A DNA stretch of 64,000 bases, taken from contig JAWLGZ010000003.1 in NCBI GenBank assembly GCA_041690635.1, forward strand, positions 558,001 through 622,000, given 5' to 3'. The stretch is from JAWLGZ01 sp041690635. GTDB taxonomy: Bacteria; Pseudomonadota; Gammaproteobacteria; Thiohalomonadales; Thiohalomonadaceae. A program made the position numbers and the translations under genes. Under the pieces are notes generated by a model, which searched no databases, was not told the origin of the DNA, and saw only the letters and a program-made list of their open reading frames with translations. Position 1 is the first letter of the stretch, and every line of letters begins with the position of its first letter. This document shows positions 55,755 through 64,000 of this stretch, piece after piece.

Positions 55755-57790
55755 TGGCGGAGCAACCGGCGGTGACTGGATGGCGCGCCGACTCCGATCC
55801 GGTGGAGGCGCTGTTCGCCCGCGAGTGGCTGGTCGCGAACGGGCTCGGTGGTTACGCCTCCGGCACCCTGGCCAACATCAATACGCGCCGCTACCACGGC
55901 ATGCTGGTTGCCGCGCTCTCCATGCCGTACGGCCGCATGTTGATGCTCAAGCATCTGTCGGAGCGGCTTGTCATCGGCGACCAGCGGATCGAACTGACGG
56001 GGCAGGAACTGCACCCACCGCTCACCGACCGCCCCCACCGGGAGTACCTGACCGAGTTCTCCCTGGATTCCGGGTTACCGGTGTGGCACTTCCGGGTGAA
56101 CGGCATCGAGTTGGAGAAGCGGGTGGTGATGATCCACCAGCAAAATACGGCGTGCGTGCTCTACCGCCAGCTCTCCGGCCCGGAGGGGGTAAAGCTCGAG
56201 CTGCGGCCGTCGATCAACTTTCGCCCCCACGAAGGGCGGGGCGGTGAGCCGGTACCCCACTACGCCTTCACCATTCGGGGCGAGCGTTACGAGGTGTTCG
56301 CCAGCTCCAGGCTGCCGGTGTTGCGGTTCCGCCTGGAGGGGGGTGGCCGGGAGTTCGTGGCCGACCACACCTCCCAGCGCGAGGTGTTTTTTCATGCCGA
56401 GGCGGAGCGCGGCTACGACCCGCGCGGGGTGATGTGGAACCCGGGCTATTTCCGGGTGGCGTTGCTTCCGGGGCGTGAGGCCTCCCTGACCGCCTCCACC
56501 GAGGAGTGGCACGCCATCGAGGCGCTGCGCCCGCGCGACATCCTCCACTATGAACGGCAGCGGCGGCGCACCCTGCTCGGCCGCGCGTGTCCCGACTGCC
56601 GCACGGGACCGGCGGCACAACTGGTGTTTACCGCCGACCAGTTCGTGGTGACCCCGGCCGGCCGGTTGAAGGATGCCGTGCGCGCCCACGCCGAGGGCAA
56701 CGAGGTGCGCACGGTGATTGCCGGCTACCACTGGTTCACCGACTGGGGGCGCGACACCATGATCAGCCTGGAGGGGCTGACCCTGGTCACCGGCCGCTGG
56801 CACGAGGCGGCCTGGATCCTGCGCACCTTCGCCGCCCACCTGCGCGAAGGACTCATTCCCAACATGTTTCCCGAAAAGGGGGATGACGGGCGTTACAACA
56901 CCGCCGACGCCACCCTCTGGTACTTCCACGCGATAGAGCGCTACCTGGCGCTCACCGGCGACCGAGCGCTGCTGCGCGAATTGCTGCCCGGATTACAGGA
57001 GATCTTCCGTTTTCACCTGCAGGGGACCCGCTTCGGCATCCGGGTGGACCCGGAGGACGGCCTGCTGACGCAGGGGCTCGCCGGCTATCAGCTCACCTGG
57101 ATGGACGCCAAGGTGGGCGAGTGGGTGGTGACGCCGCGGCGCGGCAAGGCGGTCGAGATCAACGCCCTCTGGTACAACGCGCTGCGGCTGCTGGCGCACT
57201 GGCTGCGGGAGGAGGCGGAGGAGGCGACGGCGCAGCCGGTGGACGAGCTGGCCGAACAGGTACGCACATCGTTCAACGAACGGTTCTGGTTCGCCGAAGG
57301 CGGCTATCTGTACGATGTGGTGGACGGGGAGGAGGGGGAAGATACCGCCTGCCGTCCAAACCAGATCCTGGCGCTGTCACTGGCCTATCCGGTACTGATG
57401 CAGGAGCGCTGGCAGCCGGTGCTGGAGGTGGTGAGGGAGCGGTTGCTGACACCCTTTGGTCTGCGCACCCTCGCCCCGGGTCATCCCGACTACAAGCCGC
57501 GCTACTTCGGCGACCTCCACGCCCGCGACGCCGCATATCATCAGGGGACCGTCTGGCCGTGGCTGATCGGCCCGTTCATCGATGCGTGTCTACGGGTTCA
57601 TCCGGAGGACCGGGACGGTGCCCGCCGGCTGCTCGACCGGCTGTGGGATCACATCAATGACGCCGGTGTCGGCAGCGTCAGCGAGATCTTCGACGCAGAA
57701 CCCCCCTACGCCCCGCGCGGCTGTATTTCGCAGGCCTGGAGCGTGGCGGAGATGCTGCGCTGCTGGATCAAGACCGGAGGCGACAATTAG
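55754..57790 (+). CDS. Amylo-alpha-1,6-glucosidase (glycogen debranching enzyme, GH133)
   Basis: This 678-residue enzyme removes alpha-1,6 branches from limit dextrins. The N-terminal domain starts REWLVANGLGGYASGTLANINTRRYHGMLVAA, the standard GDE opening. The catalytic (alpha/alpha)6 region shows GYHWFTDWGRDTMISLEGL, GRYNTADATLWYFHAI, GEWVVTPRRGKAVEINALWYNAL and AAYHQGTVWPWLIGPFIDA. The AGGAGAGG site lies inside the end of treZ. Its frame is also open upstream, but antisense to treZ logic, and 55754 is the family start. It probably works with the glycogen phosphorylase at 37296. Confidence 0.93.
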   Translation: MAEQPAVTGWRADSDPVEALFAREWLVANGLGGYASGTLANINTRRYHGMLVAALSMPYGRMLMLKHLSERLVIGDQRIELTGQELHPPLTDRPHREYLTEFSLDSGLPVWHFRVNGIELEKRVVMIHQQNTACVLYRQLSGPEGVKLELRPSINFRPHEGRGGEPVPHYAFTIRGERYEVFASSRLPVLRFRLEGGGREFVADHTSQREVFFHAEAERGYDPRGVMWNPGYFRVALLPGREASLTASTEEWHAIEALRPRDILHYERQRRRTLLGRACPDCRTGPAAQLVFTADQFVVTPAGRLKDAVRAHAEGNEVRTVIAGYHWFTDWGRDTMISLEGLTLVTGRWHEAAWILRTFAAHLREGLIPNMFPEKGDDGRYNTADATLWYFHAIERYLALTGDRALLRELLPGLQEIFRFHLQGTRFGIRVDPEDGLLTQGLAGYQLTWMDAKVGEWVVTPRRGKAVEINALWYNALRLLAHWLREEAEEATAQPVDELAEQVRTSFNERFWFAEGGYLYDVVDGEEGEDTACRPNQILALSLAYPVLMQERWQPVLEVVRERLLTPFGLRTLAPGHPDYKPRYFGDLHARDAAYHQGTVWPWLIGPFIDACLRVHPEDRDGARRLLDRLWDHINDAGVGSVSEIFDAEPPYAPRGCISQAWSVAEMLRCWIKTGGDN

Positions 57791-57951
57791 CTGAACCGTT
57801 GCCCGGCGGGGGGGTGCAGATACTGTTGCCTTGTGTGCGCAACCAGGGGCTTGCGCCCTCTATCGTGCGCGGCGCCACGATTACAGAACCCCCGACCCGC
57901 CACAAACTAGACTCCAGAAAGACGCCACCCAAAAGCGACACGGAGGTAGCG

Positions 57952-60375
57952 ATGGCGAATGGTGCGAGGGAGATTGTCGGGCCGGCTCTGCGACACACCT
58001 GCGATCCCGGCCTCTTCGAGTTCGAGACGACCGCCGAACTGTCCGATCTGGACCAGGTAATCGGGCAGGAGCGCGCGCTGCGTGCCGTGGCGTTCGGCAT
58101 CGACATCAAGAGCGAGGGCTACCACATGTACGCCCTCGGCCCGGTCGGCACCGGCAAACGCACCACCCTGAAGAAGTTTCTGGTCCACGATGCCGTCGGC
58201 CGACCGGTCCCCAATGACTGGCTCTACGTCAACAACTTCAACGACCCCGACAGGCCCCGCGCACTGCGCATGCCGGCTGGCCGCGGACGCCAGTTTCGCG
58301 ACGACATGGATCACCTGGTTGAGGAGTTGGGCACCGAGGTGCCCCAGGCGTTTGAGTCGAAGGAGTACCAGCAGGAGCAGCAGGAGCTGGAGCAGGAGAT
58401 CCAGCGCACTATCCAGGGCCGCCTGCAGAACCTGGAACGCACCGTGCGCCAGCGCGGCTTCAGCCTGCTACAGACCCCGCAGGGGCTGATGCTGCTGCCG
58501 GTGATCAACGACGAACTGGTGACGCCCGATGAACTGCACCGGCTGCCGGATCGCCACCGGGAGCACATCGAACAGGAGCAGGCCAGCCTCGAGGGCGAAA
58601 CGCGCGAGGCGATGCGCATCATCCAGCAGCTGCAGAAGGAGGCGCGCGAGCGCGCCCGCGACCTGGATCGGCGCGTGATCGGTTTCGCAGTGGATCACCT
58701 GATTCAGGAGATCAAGCAGAAGTACGCCGACCTGCCGAACGTCAGTGCCTACCTGGATGAGGCCTCCGCCTTTTTGCTGCGCAACGTGCACACCTTCAAG
58801 CAGATCAAGCAGCTTGAACAGATCCCCCCGCAACAGCAGATGATGATCGCCGGCCTGCCCGGCGGCGAGCGCCCCTCCTTCGACGAATACCGCGTCAATC
58901 TGGTAGTCGACAACGGCGGCACCACCGGCGCGCCGATTGTCGAGGAGCCCAACCCCAGTGGGTCGAACCTGGTTGGCCGCATCGAGCACCAGGGGCAGTT
59001 CGGCGCCCTGGTGACCAACTTCCGGCTGATCAAGGCGGGTGCGCTGCATCGGGCCAACGGCGGTTATCTGATGATCGATGTGATCGACCTGCTGACCAAG
59101 CCGCTGGCGTGGGAGGTGCTGAAGCGTGCGCTGAAAAACAAGGAGGTGGTGATCGAGAGCATGATGGAGGCGGTGAGCCTGCTCGCCACCCGCACGCTCC
59201 AGCCGGAACCGATCCCCCTGGATGTGAAGGTAATCCTGAGCGGTGATCCCTCCCTCTACTATCTGCTCTACCACCGCGACCCGGAGTTCCAGGAGCTGTT
59301 CAAGGTGAAGGCGGAGTTCGAGAGCCGCACCAACTGGACTGACGACGCCTCGAAGCAGTACGCCCGCTTCGTCGCCACCACCTGCCGCGAGGAGGGGCTG
59401 CGTCACTTTGATCGCAGTGGCGTCGCCCGGCTGCTGGAACACGCGGCGCGAACCGCCGACCATCGTGAACGGCTGATGACCCGCTTCGGCGACCTCACCG
59501 ATCTGATCCGCCAGGCCAGCTACTGGGCGGGCGTGGCAGGCAGTGAGGTGGTGCGAGCCAGAGATGTGCGCCGGGCACTCGATGAACAGATCCACCGCGC
59601 CAATCGTATCGAGGATCAGATCCGCGAGATGATCGCCGAGGGGACGCTGCTCATCGACAGCGAGGGGATGCGGGTCGGGCAGATCAACGGACTCGGTGTG
59701 CTCTCCCTGGGCGATTACGCCTTCGGCAAACCGTCACGGATATCGGCACGCACCTTCGTCGGCACCGAGGGGCTGATCAACATCGACCGGGAGGCAAAGC
59801 TCGGCGGTCCAATCCACAACAAGGGCGCGATGATCCTGGCCGGCTTCCTCGGCGGGCGGTTCGCCCAGGGACAGCCGCTCAGCATCTCCGGCACAGTCAC
59901 CTTCGAACAGCTCTACGACGGCGTGGAGGGGGACAGCGCCTCCTCGGCGGAGCTGTATGCACTACTGTCGAGCCTGTCCGGCTATCCGTTGCGCCAGGAT
60001 CTGGCGGTCACCGGTTCGGTCAATCAGCAGGGTGAGGTGCAGGCGATCGGCGGCGTGAACGAGAAGGTGGAGGGGTTCTTCCGCACCTGCAAGGTGCGGG
60101 GCCTGATCGGCACCCAGGGGGTGATGATCCCGGAGGCCAACGAGCGTCATCTGATGCTGCATGAGGAGGTGGCCGAGGCGGTCGAGCGCGGTGAGTTCCA
60201 CATCTACTCGGTGGCCACCATTGACCAGGGGATCGAACTGCTCTCCGGGCGGCCCGCCGGTCAGCGCGATGCGGACGGCAACTACCCGGAGGGAAGCATT
60301 AACGCGGCGGTGAAAAAACGGCTCGGCGACCTGGCCGAGACGTCACGTCGCTTCCACCACACCAACGGCGACTGA
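57952..60375 (+). CDS. Lon-like ATP-dependent protease (AAA+ LonB/C type)
   Basis: This is an 807-residue AAA+ protease. Walker A is GPVGTGKRTTL at 63-73, followed by a long coiled-coil insertion (about 110-270, EQQELEQEIQ). Sensor and Walker B regions follow, e.g. GGYLMIDVIDLLTKPLAWEVL. The proteolytic S16 domain at 610-790 has catalytic Ser662 in EGDSASSAEL and Lys705 in IGGVNEKVEGFF, 43 residues apart as in E. coli Lon. It lacks the Lon N-domain, matching Lon-related family proteins. GGAGG precedes the ATG at 57952. Likely quality control or regulated proteolysis in the cytosol. The 161-bp gap before it carries no obvious heat-shock promoter. Confidence 0.93.
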   Translation: MANGAREIVGPALRHTCDPGLFEFETTAELSDLDQVIGQERALRAVAFGIDIKSEGYHMYALGPVGTGKRTTLKKFLVHDAVGRPVPNDWLYVNNFNDPDRPRALRMPAGRGRQFRDDMDHLVEELGTEVPQAFESKEYQQEQQELEQEIQRTIQGRLQNLERTVRQRGFSLLQTPQGLMLLPVINDELVTPDELHRLPDRHREHIEQEQASLEGETREAMRIIQQLQKEARERARDLDRRVIGFAVDHLIQEIKQKYADLPNVSAYLDEASAFLLRNVHTFKQIKQLEQIPPQQQMMIAGLPGGERPSFDEYRVNLVVDNGGTTGAPIVEEPNPSGSNLVGRIEHQGQFGALVTNFRLIKAGALHRANGGYLMIDVIDLLTKPLAWEVLKRALKNKEVVIESMMEAVSLLATRTLQPEPIPLDVKVILSGDPSLYYLLYHRDPEFQELFKVKAEFESRTNWTDDASKQYARFVATTCREEGLRHFDRSGVARLLEHAARTADHRERLMTRFGDLTDLIRQASYWAGVAGSEVVRARDVRRALDEQIHRANRIEDQIREMIAEGTLLIDSEGMRVGQINGLGVLSLGDYAFGKPSRISARTFVGTEGLINIDREAKLGGPIHNKGAMILAGFLGGRFAQGQPLSISGTVTFEQLYDGVEGDSASSAELYALLSSLSGYPLRQDLAVTGSVNQQGEVQAIGGVNEKVEGFFRTCKVRGLIGTQGVMIPEANERHLMLHEEVAEAVERGEFHIYSVATIDQGIELLSGRPAGQRDADGNYPEGSINAAVKKRLGDLAETSRRFHHTNGD

Positions 60376-60396
60376 ACACGGCGTGTCCCGGATCAC

Positions 60397-60458
60397 TGTA
60401 GGAGCGACGGCAGTCGCGAGAGGGGGCAACTCGCATCGCGGCTTCCGCCGCTCCTACG
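60397..60458. repeat. REP element providing the kinase stop codon
   Basis: TGTAGGAGCGACGG at 60397 and its counterpart ending CCGCTCCTACG at 60458 form an imperfect palindrome between convergent genes. The TAG stop of the histidine kinase (60454-60456 on the reverse strand) is part of the GTAGGAG of the right arm. The hairpin likely ends both transcripts. Confidence 0.8.
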
Positions 60459-61785
60459 GCGCCTTGCCGACCTGCAGTGTGACCTCGACGCGCAACCCGC
60501 CCAGCGTCGGCGATCGATCGAACCGGAGGATGCCACCGTAACTCTCGGCGATGTCGCGGACGATGGCCAATCCCAAACCGTGGCCGGGGACCGACTCATC
60601 CACACGGGTGCCGCGCTCGGCCAGGTGGGTCAGCTCCTTCGCCGGGCAGCCCGGCCCGTCGTCCTCCACGGTGATGTGGATGCCGTTGCTGTTGCGGGCG
60701 ACGTTCAGTTGGATGCGGCCGGCGGCCCACTTGCAGGCGTTGTCCAGCAGGTTGCCCAGCAGCTCGAGCATCTCTTCGCGCTCCGCCGGCAACGGGCCGG
60801 TTTCGGCGCGCCAGTCGATCGCGACCGGCTTTTCGTGGTGAATGCGTTGCAGCAGTTCGATCATCGCCGGCAGTTCGGTCGACGGATCGAACCGGCTGCC
60901 CGGCAGGAAGGCGCCGCCGAGCCGGGCTCGTTTCAGCTCCCGCTCGGCGAGTGCCCGTAGCCGCTCGATCTGCGCGCGCAGGTCACGCGCCAACGCCGGG
61001 TGTGCCTGTATCTCCGGGCTCTCGGCAAGCTGTCCCAGCACCGTCAACGGACCCTTGATCGTGTGGGCGAGGTTGCCGAGGGCGTTGCGGGATCGCTTCA
61101 GCCGCTCGGCGGTAAGCGCCAGCAGCCGGTTGACCTCCTCTACCAGCGGGCGGATCTCCGCCGGGACCTGCTCGGTGAGGCGACTGACCTCCCCCTGTTC
61201 CAGTCGCCGTACATCACCCCGCGCCCTTGCCAGCGGCCTGAACGAGCGGCGCAGAATGATCCGTTGGCTCAGCAGCAGAACCGCCAGGATGAACAACGTC
61301 AGGCCGGCGTAGTACCACTGGTATTCGGCCAGCGCCCGGTTAAGCGGCGCCAGGTCTTCGGCCACCGCAAGGGTGAACTCCACCTCGTGCTTGCGAAAGC
61401 CCCCCGACCACACCAGCAGCGGCCCTTCGCGCGGGCCACTCAGGCGCCGGAGGGCTGTGCTCCCCACCGGGCGCGGCTCGACAGCCAGCCCTTCGTCCCA
61501 CAGGGAACGGGAGCGCAGTTCGCGCCCCTCGCTGTCGATCACCCAGTAGTAGTGCCCGGAGAGGGGACGGGTGTAGATGGCGTCCGGCGCCCGGCCGAGG
61601 CGGGGCCCTTCCGGTGTGAGCTCCAGTGCCGCCACCAGGTTTTCGCCGTCGTGCGCCAGTCGGGAGGCGATGAGCTCCTCGCTGAGTGTGCGGATGGCGA
61701 TATCGGCCAGCAGCCACAGGAAGCCGAGCAGCAGGATCAGGCTGCCGGCCAGCCCGAGCCGCAACCGCCGTTCGATGGAGTTCAC
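60454..61785 (-). CDS. PhoQ-type sensor histidine kinase
   Basis: This 443-residue kinase has TM helices at about 10-30 and 160-178, a periplasmic PhoQ-like sensor between them, and a HAMP region. It has dimerisation and phosphoacceptor box RNALGNLAHTIKGPLTVLGQL (His in AHTIKGPL), N box LGNLLDNACKWA, G1 VEDDGPGC and G2 GHGLGLAIVRD. Its coding end lies inside a REP element. It overlaps the regulator gene by 4 bp. The sensed ligand may be divalent cations, low pH or peptides, as for other PhoQ proteins, but this is inference. Confidence 0.92.
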   Translation of the reverse strand: MNSIERRLRLGLAGSLILLLGFLWLLADIAIRTLSEELIASRLAHDGENLVAALELTPEGPRLGRAPDAIYTRPLSGHYYWVIDSEGRELRSRSLWDEGLAVEPRPVGSTALRRLSGPREGPLLVWSGGFRKHEVEFTLAVAEDLAPLNRALAEYQWYYAGLTLFILAVLLLSQRIILRRSFRPLARARGDVRRLEQGEVSRLTEQVPAEIRPLVEEVNRLLALTAERLKRSRNALGNLAHTIKGPLTVLGQLAESPEIQAHPALARDLRAQIERLRALAERELKRARLGGAFLPGSRFDPSTELPAMIELLQRIHHEKPVAIDWRAETGPLPAEREEMLELLGNLLDNACKWAAGRIQLNVARNSNGIHITVEDDGPGCPAKELTHLAERGTRVDESVPGHGLGLAIVRDIAESYGGILRFDRSPTLGGLRVEVTLQVGKAP

Positions 61786-62450
61786 GCCCCGTCCCCGGCG
61801 AAGATGTACCCCTGTCCGCGCCGGGTCTGAATGAGGTCACGGCCGAGTTTTTGCCGCAGCCTGTTTACATACACCTCGATGACATTGCTCTCCTTGTCCG
61901 CCTCCTGTTCGTAGACGTGTTCGGTGAGACGGCTCTTGGAGAGGACGCGGCCGGGGTGGTGCATGAAGTAGCGCAGCAGGCGGAATTCGGTGCCGGTCAG
62001 TGAAAGCACCGTCCCGTCGCCGGTGACGACGGTCTGGTGCTCTTCGTCAAGGGTGAGTCCGGCGGCAGAGAGGTGAGGCGACGCGCGGTCGTGGGCGCGG
62101 CGGATCAGCGCCTGCAGCCGGGCCAGCAGCTCCTCCGTGTGAAACGGCTTGCCCAGGTAGTCGTCGGCGCCCGCCTTCAGCCCGTCCACCCGCTCCTGCC
62201 AGGAGTCGCGCGCGGTGAGGATGATGATCGGCGTGGTGACGCCGCCGCGCCTCCAGTCGGCAAGCACCGTCAGCCCGTCCCGCTTCGGCAGCCCGAGATC
62301 GAGCACCACCGCATCGTAGGGTTCGGTGCGGCCGAGAAATTCGGCATGCACGCCCTCTTCGGCGAGATCCACCGCATAGCCCGCCGTCGACAGGGCGCGA
62401 AGGAGATTCGCCGACAGGGCGGCGTCATCCTCGACCAGCAGCACTCTCAC
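61782..62450 (-). CDS. PhoP-type OmpR-family response regulator
   Basis: This 222-residue regulator has a receiver domain with LLVEDDAAL (acid pair), the phosphoacceptor Asp in AVVLDLGLPKRDG, ILTARDSW and DYLGKPFHTEELLA. It has an OmpR-type winged helix LSLTGTEFRLLRYFMHHPGRVLSKSRLTEHVYEQEADKESNVIEVYVNRLRQKLG. The GTG start at 62450 overlaps the stop of the HD-GYP gene by 4 bp (GTGA). Upstream in-frame codons to 62549 are antisense to nothing useful. Target genes are unknown. Confidence 0.94.
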   Translation of the reverse strand: MRVLLVEDDAALSANLLRALSTAGYAVDLAEEGVHAEFLGRTEPYDAVVLDLGLPKRDGLTVLADWRRGGVTTPIIILTARDSWQERVDGLKAGADDYLGKPFHTEELLARLQALIRRAHDRASPHLSAAGLTLDEEHQTVVTGDGTVLSLTGTEFRLLRYFMHHPGRVLSKSRLTEHVYEQEADKESNVIEVYVNRLRQKLGRDLIQTRRGQGYIFAGDGA

Positions 62451-63868
62451 GAGGCGGCTTCCCCGAACATGTCGGCCATCACCTCGCTGCGGGCGACCTG
62501 CTCTTCCCGAATCATGGTGATAAAGAGCCCGACGAGGTTCGGATCCCACTGGCCCCGCTCCCGCTCCCGCTGCAGAATCGACAGCGCCTTCTCCACCGAC
62601 ATCCCTTGCCGGTAGACACGATCCCCGGTCATGGCGTCCCAGGTATCGGCAATGGCCACGATGCGGGCGAGCAGCGGGATCCTGTCCCCCGCGAGCCCGT
62701 CCGGGTAGCCGTTGCCGTCCCAGCGCTCGTGATGAGAGCGGGCGATGTCGACGAATGCCTGGAAGCGCTTGAGCGGACGCATGATGGCGGCCGTCAGTTC
62801 GGGGTGGGCCCGCATCACCTCGAACTCCTCCGGGGTGAGTGCCGAGGGTTTGTTGAGGATGGCGTCTGCGATGCCTATCTTGCCCAGGTCGTGCACCAGC
62901 GCACCCTGTTTAAGCTGCACGAGTTGATCCTCCGGCAGGCCCAGGCGTCGTCCGAGCATCACGGAGTAGCGGGCAACCCGGCCCGAGTGGCTCGCCGTGT
63001 AGGCGTCCTTTGCCTCCAGCGCCTTGGCGAGCGATTGCAGCATGCCGAGGTAGGCCTGCTCCTGTTCATTGAACAGCCGCTCGATGCTGTCGGCCATCGT
63101 ATTGACGGCCTGGCCGAGCGTACCGATTTCGTCGGCGCCGGTATGGGTGATTCGGGCCGAGAGATCGCCCGCGGCGATCTGTTGTGTCGTCGCGCCGAGA
63201 GTGTTGAGCGGTCCCACCAGTCCTCTGCGCAGCACCCAACCGAACAGCAGCAGCACCAGCACGGCAGTGGCGCCGACGATGAGGGTGAACTTGCCTTCGT
63301 AGGTGTCGTCGATCGCCTTGATCTGCTCCAGTGTGCGCCGAAGGTCCAGCTCCACCTCCAGGCCGCCGGCGATCTCGGCGCCGCGGTGCAGCGGTACGAT
63401 CACATCGGTCTTCGGCACCCGCGGTCCCTCCCCCTCCGGGGCGTACTCGACGCGGGCTCCGAGATAGGGGGTGCCGGTGCGGATCACCTCCCCGTAGCGA
63501 CCGCCCATCGACTTGGGTGGGTGCTCGCCGGGGGTGGTATGGGCCAGGATGCGGCCGTCGACATCGAACAGATAGACGCTCTGGATGGTGAAGCCCAACT
63601 GATCGGCATCGTGCTCGCGGGCCTCGAGCAGAATCTGCCGCAACCCCTCCCGATCGGTCAGATCACGCGACTTGATCTGGCGCTCGATACCGAGCAGGAA
63701 GACAGCGGCCTGGCGTTTGACCTGATCGAGAATGGCCGTTTCCAGCACCGCTTCGGTGTAGATGAGTTGTACCCCGGCCGCGGCCGTGAGCCCCAGCAGT
63801 ATCAGAAGAATGATGCGCTGGAACAGCGTCAGCCGCAGGGGCCGGATCCGGTGTGGCCCGTCAGTCAT
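62447..63868 (-). CDS. HD-GYP domain membrane sensor (cyclic di-GMP phosphodiesterase)
   Basis: This is a 473-residue protein. TM 17-36, periplasmic sensor 37-194, TM 195-215, HAMP 216-270, HD-GYP 275-465. Metal residues include VHDLGKIG (His326, Asp327), HHERWDGNGYPDG (HHE at 379-381, GYP at 387-389) and IADTWDAMTGDR. It should hydrolyse cyclic di-GMP. It overlaps the PepSY-domain gene by 8 bp and the regulator by 4 bp, so it belongs to one four-gene operon, where it may be controlled by or feed into the PhoPQ-type system. Confidence 0.93.
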   Translation of the reverse strand: MTDGPHRIRPLRLTLFQRIILLILLGLTAAAGVQLIYTEAVLETAILDQVKRQAAVFLLGIERQIKSRDLTDREGLRQILLEAREHDADQLGFTIQSVYLFDVDGRILAHTTPGEHPPKSMGGRYGEVIRTGTPYLGARVEYAPEGEGPRVPKTDVIVPLHRGAEIAGGLEVELDLRRTLEQIKAIDDTYEGKFTLIVGATAVLVLLLFGWVLRRGLVGPLNTLGATTQQIAAGDLSARITHTGADEIGTLGQAVNTMADSIERLFNEQEQAYLGMLQSLAKALEAKDAYTASHSGRVARYSVMLGRRLGLPEDQLVQLKQGALVHDLGKIGIADAILNKPSALTPEEFEVMRAHPELTAAIMRPLKRFQAFVDIARSHHERWDGNGYPDGLAGDRIPLLARIVAIADTWDAMTGDRVYRQGMSVEKALSILQRERERGQWDPNLVGLFITMIREEQVARSEVMADMFGEAAS

Positions 63869-64000
63869 CCACCTTCTCTTTCAGCAACTCGCCGGTGACC
63901 GCATCGAAGTAGAGTTCCCAGACCACCCCCTCCCGATCGAGCAGCTCTATTTCGTAGAGGGGGCGCTTCTTCCTGTGCTTGAGTTCGACCTCCAGGATGC
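63861..64000 (-). CDS. PepSY-domain protein, N-terminus beyond the window edge
   Basis: The reverse strand translates 46 residues to a TGA at 63861-63863: ILEVELKHRKKRPLYEIELL, then a strand with VVWELYFDAVTGELLKEKVDD. The ExxVELK...YExELLD...WELYFDAxTGELL pattern is that of a PepSY domain, a small periplasmic fold linked to peptidase inhibition and often encoded next to PhoPQ-like systems. The start and most of the protein lie outside the window. The reading frame overlaps the HD-GYP start by 8 bp. Confidence 0.8.
   Translation of the reverse strand, partial: ILEVELKHRKKRPLYEIELLDREGVVWELYFDAVTGELLKEKVDD

Noticed and set aside
57791..57951. A sigma-32 promoter before the Lon-like gene
   Set aside because: I looked for CTTGAAA and CCCCAT-type boxes and found no good match.
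1..64000. tRNA, rRNA or known riboswitch sequences
   Set aside because: No cloverleaf or ribosomal or riboswitch core motif stood out on either strand by eye; a covariance-model search would be decisive.

Overview
The window is GC-rich (roughly two thirds G+C by eye), densely packed chromosomal DNA from a proteobacterium, most likely a gammaproteobacterium near the Chromatiales or Ectothiorhodospiraceae. This assignment is inference. It rests on the repertoire (UbiD, DeaD, SohB, TesA next to YbbAP, an NsrR-type repressor, a PhoPQ-type system, LuxR, Lon-like protease) and on many GTAGGAGC-type REP palindromes between genes. I saw no rRNA or tRNA gene, CRISPR array, phage, transposase or plasmid replication function. 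It looks like ordinary chromosome with scattered accessory modules.

Layout. 1-5503: a SpoIIM/RDD membrane pair, SodC, a GGDEF protein, UbiD and a Phd/VapC-type toxin-antitoxin pair. 5510-10471: a VOC protein, DeaD helicase, two unknown proteins and an exported bactofilin-like membrane protein. 10501-15143: a periplasmic sugar-type binding protein coupled to a 1235-residue PAS/GAF/GGDEF/EAL sensor. 15506-21984: a glycine-zipper lipoprotein, a YeaQ-type protein, a bd-type quinol oxidase of the CioAB kind with an NsrR-like repressor upstream, a Pro/Gln repeat protein coupled to SohB, and an alpha/beta hydrolase. 22240-33012, all on the minus strand: a MacAB-like HlyD/FtsX/ATPase set, a GGDEF/EAL protein with a C-terminal zinc-binding (CZB) domain, and a YbbAP-type ABC system. 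tesA diverges from ybbA.

33702-44701: small exported proteins, two GNATs, Tag, a VOC protein, a short-form glycogen phosphorylase, a DUF2934/zinc-ribbon protein, DMT transporters, a thiamine-binding protein, MsrA and a MASE4-PAS-GGDEF protein. 44880-53676: a FAD/Rieske oxidoreductase, a heme-binding DUF3365-PAS-GGDEF protein, an aldolase/dehydrogenase fusion, a LuxR-type regulator followed by a lux-box-like dyad and a divergent methyltransferase-like gene, CsaA and an SPW protein. 53838-64000: TreZ coupled to a GH133 debranching enzyme, a Lon-like protease, and a PepSY/HD-GYP/PhoP/PhoQ operon.

Shared themes. Six proteins in 64 kb have GGDEF, EAL or HD-GYP domains with different sensor inputs: soluble N-terminal, periplasmic binding protein, CHASE-like/CZB, MASE4, heme-type DUF3365 and HAMP. 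Polyglucan and trehalose enzymes form a second theme. The most original signals are the binding-protein/GGDEF-EAL pair, the LuxR-dyad-methyltransferase locus, the Pro/Gln repeat protein tied to SohB, a decayed tandem duplication at the ybbA/permease junction, and a 184-bp MITE-like nested palindrome upstream of the bd oxidase.
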